From Desulfomonile tiedjei DSM 6799 (GTDB taxonomy: Bacteria > Desulfobacterota > Desulfomonilia > Desulfomonilales > Desulfomonilaceae): a stretch of DNA of 64,000 nt. Shown piece after piece: positions 55,044 through 63,799 of the stretch; position 1 is the first letter of the stretch, and each line of letters opens with the position of its first letter. Below the pieces are notes generated by a model, which was not told the origin of the DNA, did no database searches, and was given only the letters and a program-made list of their open reading frames with translations. The stretch spans positions 5,336,001-5,400,000 of the forward strand of contig NC_018025.1 in NCBI RefSeq assembly GCF_000266945.1. Direction: 5' to 3'. The position numbers and the translations under genes are program-made.

Positions 55044-55811
55044 TTACGAAAAGCATGCTGCAGCAAGATCGTTGAGACCTGTTTCTATGCAATCCCGCAT
55101 AGCCGGGGAATCAAAGCTCTCCCTGTATGCAAATTCCAAACTGCCGAGTATGCGTTCTACGGGAGATTTCGATTCTATGCAGCTATCCCGCTTTATGTAA
55201 TAGGCGCTCCTGCGAACATGAGAACAAGGTGCTCCTTGCCAGTGTTGTTTCCACAAAAGAACTCTGCGAAAAGCCGATAGCGCTTTATTATTGAGCACTT
55301 CTGAATCCCATGAGTCCGTACCTGCCACAACATCCAGGAAGTCGAAAATGGCTCTGACGAAATGTACATCAGTTGCAACCAAACCATACAGATGCCAATC
55401 CTCAACGGCACTGCAAATCACTTTTGTCATTCTGGACGGTAGCTCTTTCCATGCAGGGCAGTAGAACGCTTTGCATGCCATACTGCCGTAATGGCACATG
55501 CCTCTCAAATCAACATTCCGGTTATCGGGAGCTGACGGATGAAGCATGCATCCCACAAGACTGTGCTCTGTATCCAGAAATCCTGCGAACTCGCACACAT
55601 GAATTATGGAATCCAAAGGCTGAACCGACTCCGCTCTTCGCACCGCATGTTGAAAGCTCTCGAGACTGTCGGCTGTTCGCTCGGTAGTCGCAAATAAGAT
55701 TGTCCGCTCGGCAAGATTGCGTTCCAGATGTTGCCGCGTACCATTTGTCACGTTGTACAGGCCGCAACATGCTGCACAGGATTTTTTGGAATCGGGGACA
55801 CAGAGGTTCAT
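55044..55811 (-). CDS. Cysteine-rich protein, possible metal-binding domain
   Basis: 255 residues. The N-terminus has C-x7-CAACCGLYN near residues 4-19, like the opening of YkgJ-type zinc/iron-chelating domains. Further cysteines are in GMCHYGSMACKAFYCPAW near 104-121. There is no signal peptide or membrane segment. The middle has a helical region WDSEVLNNKALSAF. I do not recognise a family. The ribosome binding site is weak, so the start is uncertain. Confidence 0.65.
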   Translation of the reverse strand: MNLCVPDSKKSCAACCGLYNVTNGTRQHLERNLAERTILFATTERTADSLESFQHAVRRAESVQPLDSIIHVCEFAGFLDTEHSLVGCMLHPSAPDNRNVDLRGMCHYGSMACKAFYCPAWKELPSRMTKVICSAVEDWHLYGLVATDVHFVRAIFDFLDVVAGTDSWDSEVLNNKALSAFRRVLLWKQHWQGAPCSHVRRSAYYIKRDSCIESKSPVERILGSLEFAYRESFDSPAMRDCIETGLNDLAAACFS

Positions 55812-56275
55812 GAATCAACTAAATTCGATTTTTGTATCTACAGAATGTATAGCATGTCCCTCGGGCAACGTCCATGTAAAGCGGTTCTCGTGAGAATGCC
55901 TCATTGACAGGGTTTGCAGTCAAGATAGTTAACACGGACCTGCCATGTAGGTCCGTGGCACCCAAAGATTGACATTTAGGCACGGATATAGGGGTGCCAC
56001 TGACCTGCAGAGCAAGGTCAGTGTAGTTAGCACATTGAATGCAAAATGGTACGAGGTCCTGGAGCTCATTTCCAGCCGGAAAATTTAACTCCGGAGAATG
56101 GCAATCTTCCTTGAGCGTATGGACAGCACTCCGCAATTCGATCCGAGCGCACGCACTCCTTCTGAACCCAAAAAAGGTATTGAACCGTGACACGGAATGT
56201 AGAAATATGCATTGTCAAAAGTGCAGGCACTCTCCTTCTTACAACTCCTTCTAACCCCATCGGGAGCACACAATA
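55812..56275. other. Spacer with hairpin repeats, no supported gene
   Basis: A large palindromic pair occupies about 55925-56025: AACACGGACCT/AGGTCCGTGG and GGTGCCACTGACCT/AGGTCAGTG. A minus frame of 124 codons runs through it and is rejected. Confidence 0.6.
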
Positions 56276-57307
56276 ATGGAACACAGCCAACCCAAGATCA
56301 CTGTCGTAGGCGCAGGAGCCATAGGTGGCGTTACCGCGGCCTTCTTGAGCCGAGCCGGGTGGAACGTGGAAATTATCTGCAAACGCCAGGAAATAGCGAA
56401 ACAATGCTCAGATCCCGGGCTTCTCATAACGGGTCTTCGAGGAGAAAGCCGTACGCCGCTGCATGCGGTTGCGTCGATTAAAGAGCTTTCAGGGCCGCTT
56501 CAAGTGGTGTTACTTGCTACCAAAGCAACCGATTGTGTGTCAGCCGCGCGAGAGCTGTTGCCCATGCTCTCCGATGACGGCTTTGTGGTGTCGCTCCAGA
56601 ACGGTATCTGCGAAGAAGCGCTCGCGGAAGTGCTGGGACGAGAGCGTCTCATAGGCTGCGTAGTTGCCTGGGGTGCCACAATGCTGGGGCCGGGCCGGCT
56701 GGAGGTTACTTCTCCCGGGGAGTTCGTTATCGGAAATCTCGACGGCAAAGTGGACCCTCGCCTCGATTTGCTGAAAGAGGCTCTCTCAAGCGTGGCTCCC
56801 ACGAGAATATCCGAGAATATTATGGGGGAATTGTATTCCAAGCTGATTGTCAACTCGTGTATCAATACACTGGGCGCTTTGACCGGCATGACTCTGGGGA
56901 AGCTCCTGGCAAGTGCACAGGTAAGGAACATTTTCATGGGCCTTATGACGGAAGCAGTTGCCGTAGCGAATGCGATGAACATCAGAATTGAGCCTGGAGG
57001 CGGCGGAAAACTGGACTACTACAAATTTCTTTCAGGCGATGGATTTTGGTCCAGGCTGAGAAAGCATGCAACAGTTCGAGTGATCGGATTCAAATATCGG
57101 AGGATAAAATCTTCCAGCCTGCAATCGCTGGAACGGGGAAGACCGACGGAAATAGATTACCTGAACGGGTACATCTGCAACAAAGGGAGAGAATTCAGCG
57201 TCCCCACTCCTTTGAACGATGCGGTAACCGGAATGGTAAAGGAGATTGAATCGGGACAAAGAATGATATCCCCGGAGAATGTGACAGATCCCCGGTTGAG
57301 ATTGTAG
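56276..57307 (+). CDS. Ketopantoate reductase family (2-dehydropantoate 2-reductase-like)
   Basis: 343 residues starting with the Rossmann motif ITVVGAGAIGGVTAAFL and containing the catalytic-lysine region KLIVNSCINTLGALTG near 186 and the GRPTEIDYLNGY motif with the conserved glutamate near 285. The family makes pantoate for coenzyme A. Length is a little above PanE (about 300). Since no other pantothenate gene is here, a paralogue reducing another 2-oxo acid is possible. The neighbours downstream (ThiF-like, nucleotidyltransferase) are on the same strand. Confidence 0.88.
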   Translation: MEHSQPKITVVGAGAIGGVTAAFLSRAGWNVEIICKRQEIAKQCSDPGLLITGLRGESRTPLHAVASIKELSGPLQVVLLATKATDCVSAARELLPMLSDDGFVVSLQNGICEEALAEVLGRERLIGCVVAWGATMLGPGRLEVTSPGEFVIGNLDGKVDPRLDLLKEALSSVAPTRISENIMGELYSKLIVNSCINTLGALTGMTLGKLLASAQVRNIFMGLMTEAVAVANAMNIRIEPGGGGKLDYYKFLSGDGFWSRLRKHATVRVIGFKYRRIKSSSLQSLERGRPTEIDYLNGYICNKGREFSVPTPLNDAVTGMVKEIESGQRMISPENVTDPRLRL

Positions 57308-57481
57308 ATCTTCTTCTAATACTGATTGCATAAAGAGATAAGATTTGGTAAACCCTTCTTGTAAAAGTGTTTCCCAGACTCTTCCCAACTGCTTTGACAG
57401 GCCCGAATCTCATTGCCGAAAGGTGACTTGGCATCCAAAGCAAGCTACCTTCCCGTTATCATCTACAGCCTCGAGTTTCAC

Positions 57482-58243
57482 ATGGACCCGATTCCACGAT
57501 ACAGCAGACACATGCTCTTGCGAGTGATCGGAGAAGACGGCCAGCGCAGGATCGAGCAGTCTCGCATTCTTGTCGCCGGTCTGGGCGCACTGGGTTCTGT
57601 TGCCGCTCTGTTGCTTGCCCGAGCGGGAGTAGGATTCATGCGGATTGTGGACCAGGATGCTCCGGAACTCCATAACCTCCAGCGACAAGTGCTGTACGAC
57701 GAGGCGGACGTGCACAGGGGTTTGTCAAAGGCGGAAGCTGCCTTTGCTCATTTGAAGGCAGCGAATTCCTCAATTAAGATCGAGCCCGTGAACGCTGAAA
57801 TCGGACCGGATAATGTGGATGCACTCGTCGGGGGCGTGGATCTGGTGGTGGACGCTCTGGATAATACCAGAACCCGATACCTTGTGAACGACGCCATACT
57901 GACCCGGGGGATTCCGTACGTGTTTGGCGGAGCAGTGGAAACCGTCGGGAACATCATGACGATTATTCCTGGCAAAACCCCGTGCTTGAGGTGTTTGTGG
58001 CCGAACCCCGAAGCAGTGGAGAATCACGCCCGTGCGTCCACGGTGGGAGTCCTCTCTTCCGGGGCTGCGACCGTTGCTTCTCTACAGGTAACCGAAGCGC
58101 TCAAGATTCTGTCGGGTCATGAAGATCAGGTTCTTTCGGGTTTGCTGGTGCTGGACGTATGGCGTGGCTGTTTCCATGTCGCGCCTGTCCGGAGAAATCC
58201 TCAATGTGTGTGCCGGAAATTCGAATATGCAACCGAAGCCTAG
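57482..58243 (+). CDS. ThiF/MoeB/HesA family adenylating enzyme
   Basis: The ATG at 57482 gives 253 residues; an earlier frame start at 57413 is unlikely. The opening RYSRHMLLRVIGEDGQRRI is the MoeB/ThiF N-terminus. The ATP-binding glycine motif is VAGLGALGS near 35. Two zinc-binding cysteine pairs (CLRCLWP near 170 and CVCRKF near the end) are present. These enzymes adenylate the C-terminal glycine of a sulfur-carrier protein such as MoaD or ThiS; no carrier is encoded next to it. Its stop overlaps the next gene start by 17 bases. Confidence 0.9.
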   Translation: MDPIPRYSRHMLLRVIGEDGQRRIEQSRILVAGLGALGSVAALLLARAGVGFMRIVDQDAPELHNLQRQVLYDEADVHRGLSKAEAAFAHLKAANSSIKIEPVNAEIGPDNVDALVGGVDLVVDALDNTRTRYLVNDAILTRGIPYVFGGAVETVGNIMTIIPGKTPCLRCLWPNPEAVENHARASTVGVLSSGAATVASLQVTEALKILSGHEDQVLSGLLVLDVWRGCFHVAPVRRNPQCVCRKFEYATEA

Positions 58244-58961
58244 CGATCTCCCCATTTCGGCATTCATCCTGGCAGGCGGCCTTGGACTTCGGCTCCGGGA
58301 GGTCGTCTCCGACCGCCCCAAACCCATGGCTGACATAGGGCAGACTCCTTTCCTGCACCTGCTCATTGAACTGTTGAGCGGCAAAGGAATCCGTGAGTTT
58401 GTCCTCTTGACCGGGTTCATGGGAGAAGTTGTCGAAGAATACTTCCATGCGCAGAGATTCCCCGGCGTAAGCATTCGTTTCTCCAAAGAGCCTAATCCTC
58501 TCGGCACAGGAGGTGCGGTTAAATTCGCGGAACGCTTCGCCGCTGAAACCACGTTGCTCGTCAATGGCGACACCTTTTTCGATGCCGACGTGGAAGCGCT
58601 CTATCGGTTTCACCGGAAAAACAACGCTGATGTTACGCTTTCGCTCTATGAGGTTGAAGACGTGAGCCGCTATGGATCCGTCCAGGTGGACTCTGCCGGA
58701 AAAGTAACCGGATTCACGGAGAAGAACCGTGTCGGAGGTATCGGACTTGTCAACGCAGGGTGCTCTCTGCTGAGCGCGGATTTTATCCGGCAGCTTCCGG
58801 AGGGCGCATATTCCATGGAAGAAAGAATATTTCCGGAACTGGTCCGGATTGGAACCCTGTACGGACTGGTCCAATCAAAACCGTTCTTCGATATCGGCAC
58901 ACCGGAGAGCTACGAAGAATTCCGGAGTTTTTATGGAAGCTGCAATCTGAAATCTCGGTAA
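58227..58961 (+). CDS. NDP-sugar nucleotidyltransferase (HddC-like)
   Basis: From the ATG at 58227 the protein has 244 residues. The nucleotide-binding signature AFILAGGLGLRLRE is at about 14-27, followed by RPKPMADIGQTPFL. The metal-binding Asp is in LVNGDTFFDAD near 113. The end (FFDIGTPESYEE) is typical of GDP-mannose or D-glycero-D-manno-heptose phosphate nucleotidyltransferases. It supplies an activated sugar for surface polysaccharide. It overlaps the ThiF-like gene. Confidence 0.87.
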   Translation: MQPKPSDLPISAFILAGGLGLRLREVVSDRPKPMADIGQTPFLHLLIELLSGKGIREFVLLTGFMGEVVEEYFHAQRFPGVSIRFSKEPNPLGTGGAVKFAERFAAETTLLVNGDTFFDADVEALYRFHRKNNADVTLSLYEVEDVSRYGSVQVDSAGKVTGFTEKNRVGGIGLVNAGCSLLSADFIRQLPEGAYSMEERIFPELVRIGTLYGLVQSKPFFDIGTPESYEEFRSFYGSCNLKSR

Positions 58962-59033
58962 ACGGATCGTAGCCTGGACAGAATCGGTCACCTGCATTAA
59001 CCTAGACAAAATAGCTGCCAGTGTGAGGTATCC

Positions 59034-59339
59034 ATGTGTGTTGACGGTGTGAGTCATCTGGTCATGAATGATGAGACAATTCAAGCGCTCATGGCGAACC
59101 CCATTCTCGACTTAGTCCACAAGCAGGTGGTCATGAGCCTGTATGCAATGGACTCGAATCATGAGTTAAGCACGTACAAGGAGATGCTGCCCCTGTATCT
59201 CGGCACTGACTGGGAGTCATGTGAAGCAATACTGAAAGCTATCGAAAAAGCCGGTCTCCTGACTCGAACCCCCGATGGAATCGCTCTTGTGCATCCTGTG
59301 AAACAGGACGTGTCTGCAAGTTGCGGCTGCGCAATGTGA
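59034..59339 (+). CDS. Small winged-helix-like protein with C-terminal CGC
   Basis: 101 residues (ATG after GTGAGG). The predicted pattern is three helices and a short hairpin (ILKAIEKAGLLTRTPDGIALV), which resembles a winged helix-turn-helix. The C-terminus is SASCGCAM, which could bind a metal or thiol. No family is recognised. It is followed by repeat C. Confidence 0.6.
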   Translation: MCVDGVSHLVMNDETIQALMANPILDLVHKQVVMSLYAMDSNHELSTYKEMLPLYLGTDWESCEAILKAIEKAGLLTRTPDGIALVHPVKQDVSASCGCAM

Positions 59340-59698
59340 AGAATGTGAAAAATATCGGGGAGGAACTTCTTGTAAGAAGTTCCTCCCCAAACCCCTCCTC
59401 AAGAACTTTTGGAAGGACATTCTTTACAAGCAAGGTCCCATGAAATTGCTCAGTCGCTCTCTTCCTGTGCAATGCTCCTGAAAAAGAATGCCTATAGCTG
59501 GATCAGTCATCTCAGTCTGGAGATTGCCACGGGCTTCGCCCTCGCAATGACAACCATCAAAATCTACTCCGTGATACGAGAACGTCAGTCTTCCCGAAAC
59601 ATGGATGCGAATAATCTCGCGGCAATCGAGTTTCAGACGATTCGTCTCGTTTACTTGTATGGTTATAATATTAAGAGTTTTTGGGGAGGGGGCCGGGG
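59340..59698. repeat. Repeat C copy and hairpins up to the IS4 element
   Basis: Hairpin GGGGAGGAACTTCTTG and complement at 59357-59388, then a REP-like GAGATTGCCACGGGCTTCGC. The last segment (from about 59670) is the left half of another repeat C copy that was cut by the IS4 insertion; the right half begins at 61213. Confidence 0.7.
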
Positions 59699-59770
59699 CA
59701 ATGCTGTTGAATTAAGGAAAGGGTTCTTGATTTTTCACGTTTAACCTCCGAGAATTCAGAAGGAATTGTG

Positions 59771-59799
59771 TTGACATGCGGGTAGTTACGCGCGATAAA
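59771..59799 (+). promoter_or_regulatory. Promoter of the IS4 transposase
   Basis: TTGACA and GATAAA separated by 17 bases, within the element. Confidence 0.6.
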
Positions 59800-59993
59800 T
59801 TCTTTCAAAACAAGCTGCTGAAAGGATTTTATTATGGCACGCATTATGCTTTGAAGAACCATGCCAACTTAGCGCGTACGCTGAAAAATTTCTTCACATT
59901 ATTCCCGGACAAATCGACCCTTCCAAGAAACGCTCGCCTCAGGACTTTACTCGAAACAGAAAACTCGCCTTTGGAAAGCTTATCACCTTCATC

Positions 59994-61199
59994 TTGTCCA
60001 TTGCCGCCAGTGGAAAGGGTAAAGGAGTGGACATGAAATCCGGTGAATTCTTTCGACATGCCAGAATTCTTGGCCTTTGGCCTGACGCCGAGGCGATCCA
60101 TCGAAGCGCGCTCACCAAGGCGCGCAAAAAGGTGGATTGGAGGATCTTTCGGCAAATACTCGATGATGCGGTTGGTCTGGCTTATGAGTGTTGGCCTAAG
60201 AGCCCGAAGGACGAGTGGCATGGTATGTCCACTCATGCGATAGATGGCTCCGACTATACGCTTCCAGCCGCCGATGAGCTCAGGGCCGAGTTTGATCCTG
60301 AGAGCGGACTTGGGCAAGCGGGCAAAGGACATTATCCTCAGTGTCTTGTATGCACGCTCTATGACGTCTTCAGACGTCTGCCCATCGCAAGAACTGTGGT
60401 CCCGGTGAATTCTTCGGAGCGGGACCAAGCCAAACATCTCCTGCCCCTCGTGCCTGAGGGAAGTGTCTTGCTCCTGGATCGAGGTTACCCAGGATATGAA
60501 TTTCTCAGCTACCTTTTGGACAAGTTCAAAGGCTATTTCGTGATACGTTGCCCCGCAACGTCCACCTTCGCCACAGTAAAGGAATTCATTCGGAGCGGGA
60601 AGAGCGAAGCCGAAATCGTGATTCCTCCGACATCGAACTATCTCAGCCAGGTGACGGCTGAACAACGAAAGGCCGCCAAGCCCATCAGAGTGAGAGTCAT
60701 CAGACTGTCCAATCCTGACGGAACCCTCTCGGTTCTCCTGACGAATCTTTACGACAAGGTGGAGTTTCCGAGACAGGAGATCACTGACCTCTATTTCAGG
60801 CGATGGGAAATCGAGAGCTATTTCCGGGATGAAAAGATTGGGCTCGAAATCGAAAAATTTCATGGCAAAACCTGCAACAGCGTCCTGCAAGAACTCTTTG
60901 CAGCTGCGATCATGGCTGTGATCTCAAGAACTCTCATGGCCATTTCCACCCAGTTACTCGGTGGAGAGCTCGGAGAACCTCAGTTCAAGAATGCGGTCAT
61001 GACGCTCGCGTCTGAAGCCGCCGTGCTCGCCGCAGACGATCCTGAAAGAGCCATCGAAATCTTTCAGGATATTCTCAAAGAAATCTATCGTGTCAAATAC
61101 TATCGACCAAACAGTCAGCGACCACCCCAACCAAGGGTGAACAAGCAAAGCAAAAACAAATGGCTTTACCGCAGGTACAAAAATGTCCCCGCAGCTTAA
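59994..61199 (+). CDS. IS4-family transposase, start unclear
   Basis: 401 residues from a TTG; the frame is open back to about 59799 without a standard start, and the conserved N-terminal part DFTRNRKLAFGK precedes the TTG. A likely start at ATG 59834, with GAAAGG upstream, is out of frame, so an indel or frameshift is implied. DDE residues include the first Asp in HAIDGSDY near 83 and LLDRGYPG near 160. The Y-(2)-R-(3)-E-(6)-K motif is visible in YFRRWEIESYFRDEK near 267-281. Element ends are intact. Confidence 0.85.
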   Translation: MSIAASGKGKGVDMKSGEFFRHARILGLWPDAEAIHRSALTKARKKVDWRIFRQILDDAVGLAYECWPKSPKDEWHGMSTHAIDGSDYTLPAADELRAEFDPESGLGQAGKGHYPQCLVCTLYDVFRRLPIARTVVPVNSSERDQAKHLLPLVPEGSVLLLDRGYPGYEFLSYLLDKFKGYFVIRCPATSTFATVKEFIRSGKSEAEIVIPPTSNYLSQVTAEQRKAAKPIRVRVIRLSNPDGTLSVLLTNLYDKVEFPRQEITDLYFRRWEIESYFRDEKIGLEIEKFHGKTCNSVLQELFAAAIMAVISRTLMAISTQLLGGELGEPQFKNAVMTLASEAAVLAADDPERAIEIFQDILKEIYRVKYYRPNSQRPPQPRVNKQSKNKWLYRRYKNVPAA

Positions 61200-61212
61200 G
61201 TCAACAGCATTG

Positions 61213-61278
61213 GGGGGCCGGGGAACCCTTTTTTGCAAAAAAGGGTTCCCCGGAAAACTCTTCCAAATCGCTTTCTTC
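61213..61278. repeat. Right half of the interrupted repeat C copy
   Basis: Contains the perfect 36-base palindrome at 61218-61253 with half CCGGGGAACCCTTTTTTG. Confidence 0.8.
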
Positions 61279-61545
61279 TTAATTGACCTGTTCTTCGATA
61301 ATCTTTCTGACTGCAGGCGGGATGAATATTCCTTCAAGGTTGACCCGGTTCAGGGACCTGGCGAGTATAGTAACTTTGCGTCTGGGTGAATCCTTGCGGT
61401 TGATGAGAATCATGTCCTTGCCCGCGAGCCGGCAGTAGCCGCCTTCACTGCGAATTCCACTCATCCCGAGATTCTCGTATCTCAATTCTATCCCCAGACG
61501 CTGGGCTATGGTTTCAAGATGTTCCAAAAGCGTCAAGTCGTTCAT
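61279..61545 (-). CDS. Small conserved hypothetical protein
   Basis: 88 residues (ATG at 61545, GGAGG upstream at 10 bases). An N-terminal helix (LLEHLETIAQRLGIELRYE), a CRLAGKDMILINRKDSPRRK basic segment, and a final helical IPPAVRKIIEEQ. The layout suggests a small nucleic-acid or ligand-binding domain, but no family is recognised. It lies between the IS4 and IS66 elements. Confidence 0.6.
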   Translation of the reverse strand: MNDLTLLEHLETIAQRLGIELRYENLGMSGIRSEGGYCRLAGKDMILINRKDSPRRKVTILARSLNRVNLEGIFIPPAVRKIIEEQVN

Positions 61546-61623
61546 GAGCGATACGCCTCCGTACTACCGTCCGCCCCCATAGTCTGTTCGCAGCGCGTTG
61601 TCAAGAGTAAAAATTCCTAAATC

Positions 61624-63168
61624 GTAAAGCTTCAGTTTCGAGCGGTAGTTTGAGAAGAATTTTATTTTTGGGGTTAAATGGTTCTCGCGTTCGGGTTTGA
61701 GATGGGGTATAGGCTTGGTGGGTGAAACGCTTGTTCAGGTGATGATGGGATGGGCATAAACGGTTGTCCGGTTTGTTTGGAAAAACAGCGTTGCATTGAC
61801 GAGTTAAAAGAAAGATCCAGAGCCTGGAGGCTAAACTGCGCTATCAAGAGCGCAAGGCTCAAGAAGGATACTTCGGCTCTTCCACTCCCTCATCCAAAAT
61901 ACCAATCAAGAGGAACAGTGAACAGAAGGAGAAAAAGCCCAAAGGTGCGCGGCAGGGACACAAAGGTTCCGGTCGCAAGAGCCACGAGTGCGAGTTTGAT
62001 TATGCGGTAGAAGTGGAGGCTCCAGATATCTGTCCCGAATGCGGGGGTATTCTTGAAAAGAAAGGGGTGGAAGAGAGGAGTGTCCTGGATACGCCTTCTC
62101 AAAAACCCGAACGAATAGTATTTCGCTTACCCAAAAGGTATTGTTATCGTTGTGAACGCACGTTTACTCCCCAGACTCCCGGGGTGCTTCCCAAGAGTCT
62201 TTACGGAAATCAACTCATTGCCAATGCCATGACGATGTATTACTTCTATGGTCTTCCCATGGGACGAATCTGTGAACAGACTGGAGTAAGCGAAGGAAGC
62301 CTGATGGAGGTATATCATCGAATGGGGCGACTTTTTGAAAGAGTTCCCCAGAAGCTCATTGAAGAATATCGACAAGCTCCTGTGAAACACGCAGATGAGA
62401 CGAGCTGGCGCACTGACGGCAAGAACGGATACGTTTGGCTCTTCGCCACTCCCGATTTGAGCATTTTCCAATTTGGCAAGAGTCGCTCGTCCCAAGTAGC
62501 TCATGCAGTCCTCGGCAAAGATCGGCTACCGGGCGTTTTGGTTGTGGATCGTTACCGCGGCTACAAGAAAGCTCCATGTGAGATTCAATATTGTTACGCT
62601 CACCTTCTGCGAGATGTCCAGGATTTGGAAAAAGAGTTTCCCGAAGAAGCAGAGGTCTCAACTTTTGTGGCTGTTGTGGCTCCTTTACTTGCACTCGCTC
62701 AGGGACTTCGCAGCCAACCGATTACGGATAAGCAATTCTATCGTCGAGCGGCTAAGCTTCGGACTGAAATTAAGGCCGCAATGGAACGACCGGCCCGCCA
62801 TATGGGCATTCGCCGGATCCAAGGTATCTTCCGTGAAAATGAAGAGAGGCTCTATCACTGGGCTCGAGACCGAACGATTCCGGCAGAAAACAATTTAGCC
62901 GAAAGAGATCTGAGACCCACTGTTGTGGCAAGGAAGGTCAGCTATGGATCTATTTCTGATAACGGAGCCAAGACGCGCAGTATTCTCACAACCGTCCTCA
63001 CCACCCTCAAGAAACGAGGTAACGACCCTGCAGAACAGATGAAGAAAACTCTCGATCAATTAGCAACGAATCTTAAGCTGGACCCCTATGAACTCCTCTT
63101 TCAAAGAAACGGCCCTCAAGAATAGCTATATCCATCACAATTGCTCCCGCGAATAACTGAAGCTTTAC
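61624..63168 (+). mobile_element. IS66-type insertion sequence, 1545 bp
   Basis: The ends are GTAAAGCTTCAGTT and its inverted copy AACTGAAGCTTTAC. The flanking 8-bp direct repeats are identical (CCTAAATC at 61616-61623 and 63169-63176), as usual for IS66. Only the large transposase is carried; the accessory tnpA and tnpB of classic IS66 are missing. Confidence 0.94.
61750..63125 (+). pseudogene. IS66-family transposase (tnpC type), frameshifted near 61815
   Basis: The N-terminus reads GCPVCLEKQRCIDELK in one frame. From about 61815 the conserved QSLEAKLRYQERKAQEGYFG continues in another frame to 63125, so one base is lost near 61808-61816, or a -1 shift occurs there. The body has a zinc ribbon (CPECGG) and the DDE residues in HADETSW, VVDRYRGY and NNLAERDLRP. 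Boundaries of the element are intact. The frame break could be an inactivating indel or programmed frameshifting; the TTAAAAG run is an imperfect slippery site. Confidence 0.8.
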
Positions 63169-63184
63169 CCTAAATCTAATCCAT

Positions 63185-63300
63185 TTAGTTATCCGTCGGG
63201 AATTCGCTCCTGCTCTTTGTCCCAAAGGGCCGAAGGAGAATAGGCGGGTAATTCATTGCCGGGAATGTGTGTATCAGCCGTCTTTCATCGAAGTCGGGGG
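63185..63300. repeat. Hairpin array related to 26729-26932
   Basis: In reverse orientation it shares GACGGCTGATACACA and CCCGGCAATGAATTAC and GGGACAAAGA with the array inside repeat A copy 3. Confidence 0.65.
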
Positions 63301-63395
63301 GATTCAGACAGCAAAAAGTGGCACGATCGCTCGATGAATGCATGCCTGATCTCTTTTTCTTATTGAGACGCGTGCATCAATCAGGATTGTTGATC

Positions 63396-63437
63396 TTGTC
63401 AATTTGTCTTGACAAATCACCAGAGTAGAACTAACAT
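63396..63437 (+). promoter_or_regulatory. HU gene promoter with overlapping palindrome
   Basis: TTGACA (63409-63414), 17-base spacer, TAACAT (63432-63437). TTGTCAA-TTTGTC-TTGACAA overlaps the -35 box, a possible operator. Confidence 0.6.
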
Positions 63438-63496
63438 TCTGCATCTTTACATCTTTTTTGGTTTTTCATGCATTTTTCCCGTGTTAGGAGGGTACC

Positions 63497-63781
63497 ATGA
63501 CCAAGGCTGAAGTTGTTAACCGCATGGCCGAACAGGCCGGCATTTCAAAAAAAGCCGCGGCCACAGCGCTAAACGCTCTTGTTGGAGCCATTCACGAGTC
63601 GCTCAAGAAGAAGGAAGGCAAGATCCGGATCGCCGATCTCGGCACTTTTCGCGTCCTCAAGAGGAAGGCTCGTAATGGAGTAAATCCCCAGACCCGAGAG
63701 AAGATTAAAATCGCTGCAGCCAAAGTTCCTCGGTTTGCTCCGTCCAAAAGCCTGAGAGACCTAGTCAGAAAGGCCAAGTAA
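63497..63781 (+). CDS. HU-family DNA-binding protein
   Basis: 94 residues with the complete HU/IHF fold. The N-terminal helix pair is TKAEVVNRMAEQAGISKKAA. The core is RIADLGTFRVLKR near 48-60. The DNA-binding arm is NGVNPQTREKIKI, and the end KVPRFAPSKSLRDLV is conserved. AGGAGG precedes the ATG. A second HU gene follows 18 bases downstream. It is closely similar to the HU domain of the DUF2442 fusion at 32212. Confidence 0.95.
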   Translation: MTKAEVVNRMAEQAGISKKAAATALNALVGAIHESLKKKEGKIRIADLGTFRVLKRKARNGVNPQTREKIKIAAAKVPRFAPSKSLRDLVRKAK

Positions 63782-63799
63782 GTGAAAAAGGAAGATGCC

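Larger units (their letters stand above)
59699..61212 (+). mobile_element. IS4-type insertion sequence, 1514 bp
   Basis: Terminal inverted repeats CAATGCTGTTGAATTAAG and CTTAAGTCAACAGCATTG (17 of 18 paired). The flanks are an 11-bp direct duplication GGGGGCCGGGG (59688-59698 and 61213-61223). This duplication size is typical of the IS4 family. Confidence 0.93.

Noticed and set aside
55819-56193. 124-codon minus frame
   Set aside because: It crosses the palindromic repeat at 55925-56025 and has no domain.
59409-59744. 111-codon plus frame
   Set aside because: It runs through repeat C, a REP-like hairpin and the left end of the IS4 element.
59776-60036. 86-codon frame as N-terminus of the IS4 transposase
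   Set aside because: The conserved N-terminal residues (DFTRNRKL) are in the frame of the main ORF, not in this one; its start also lies on the promoter.
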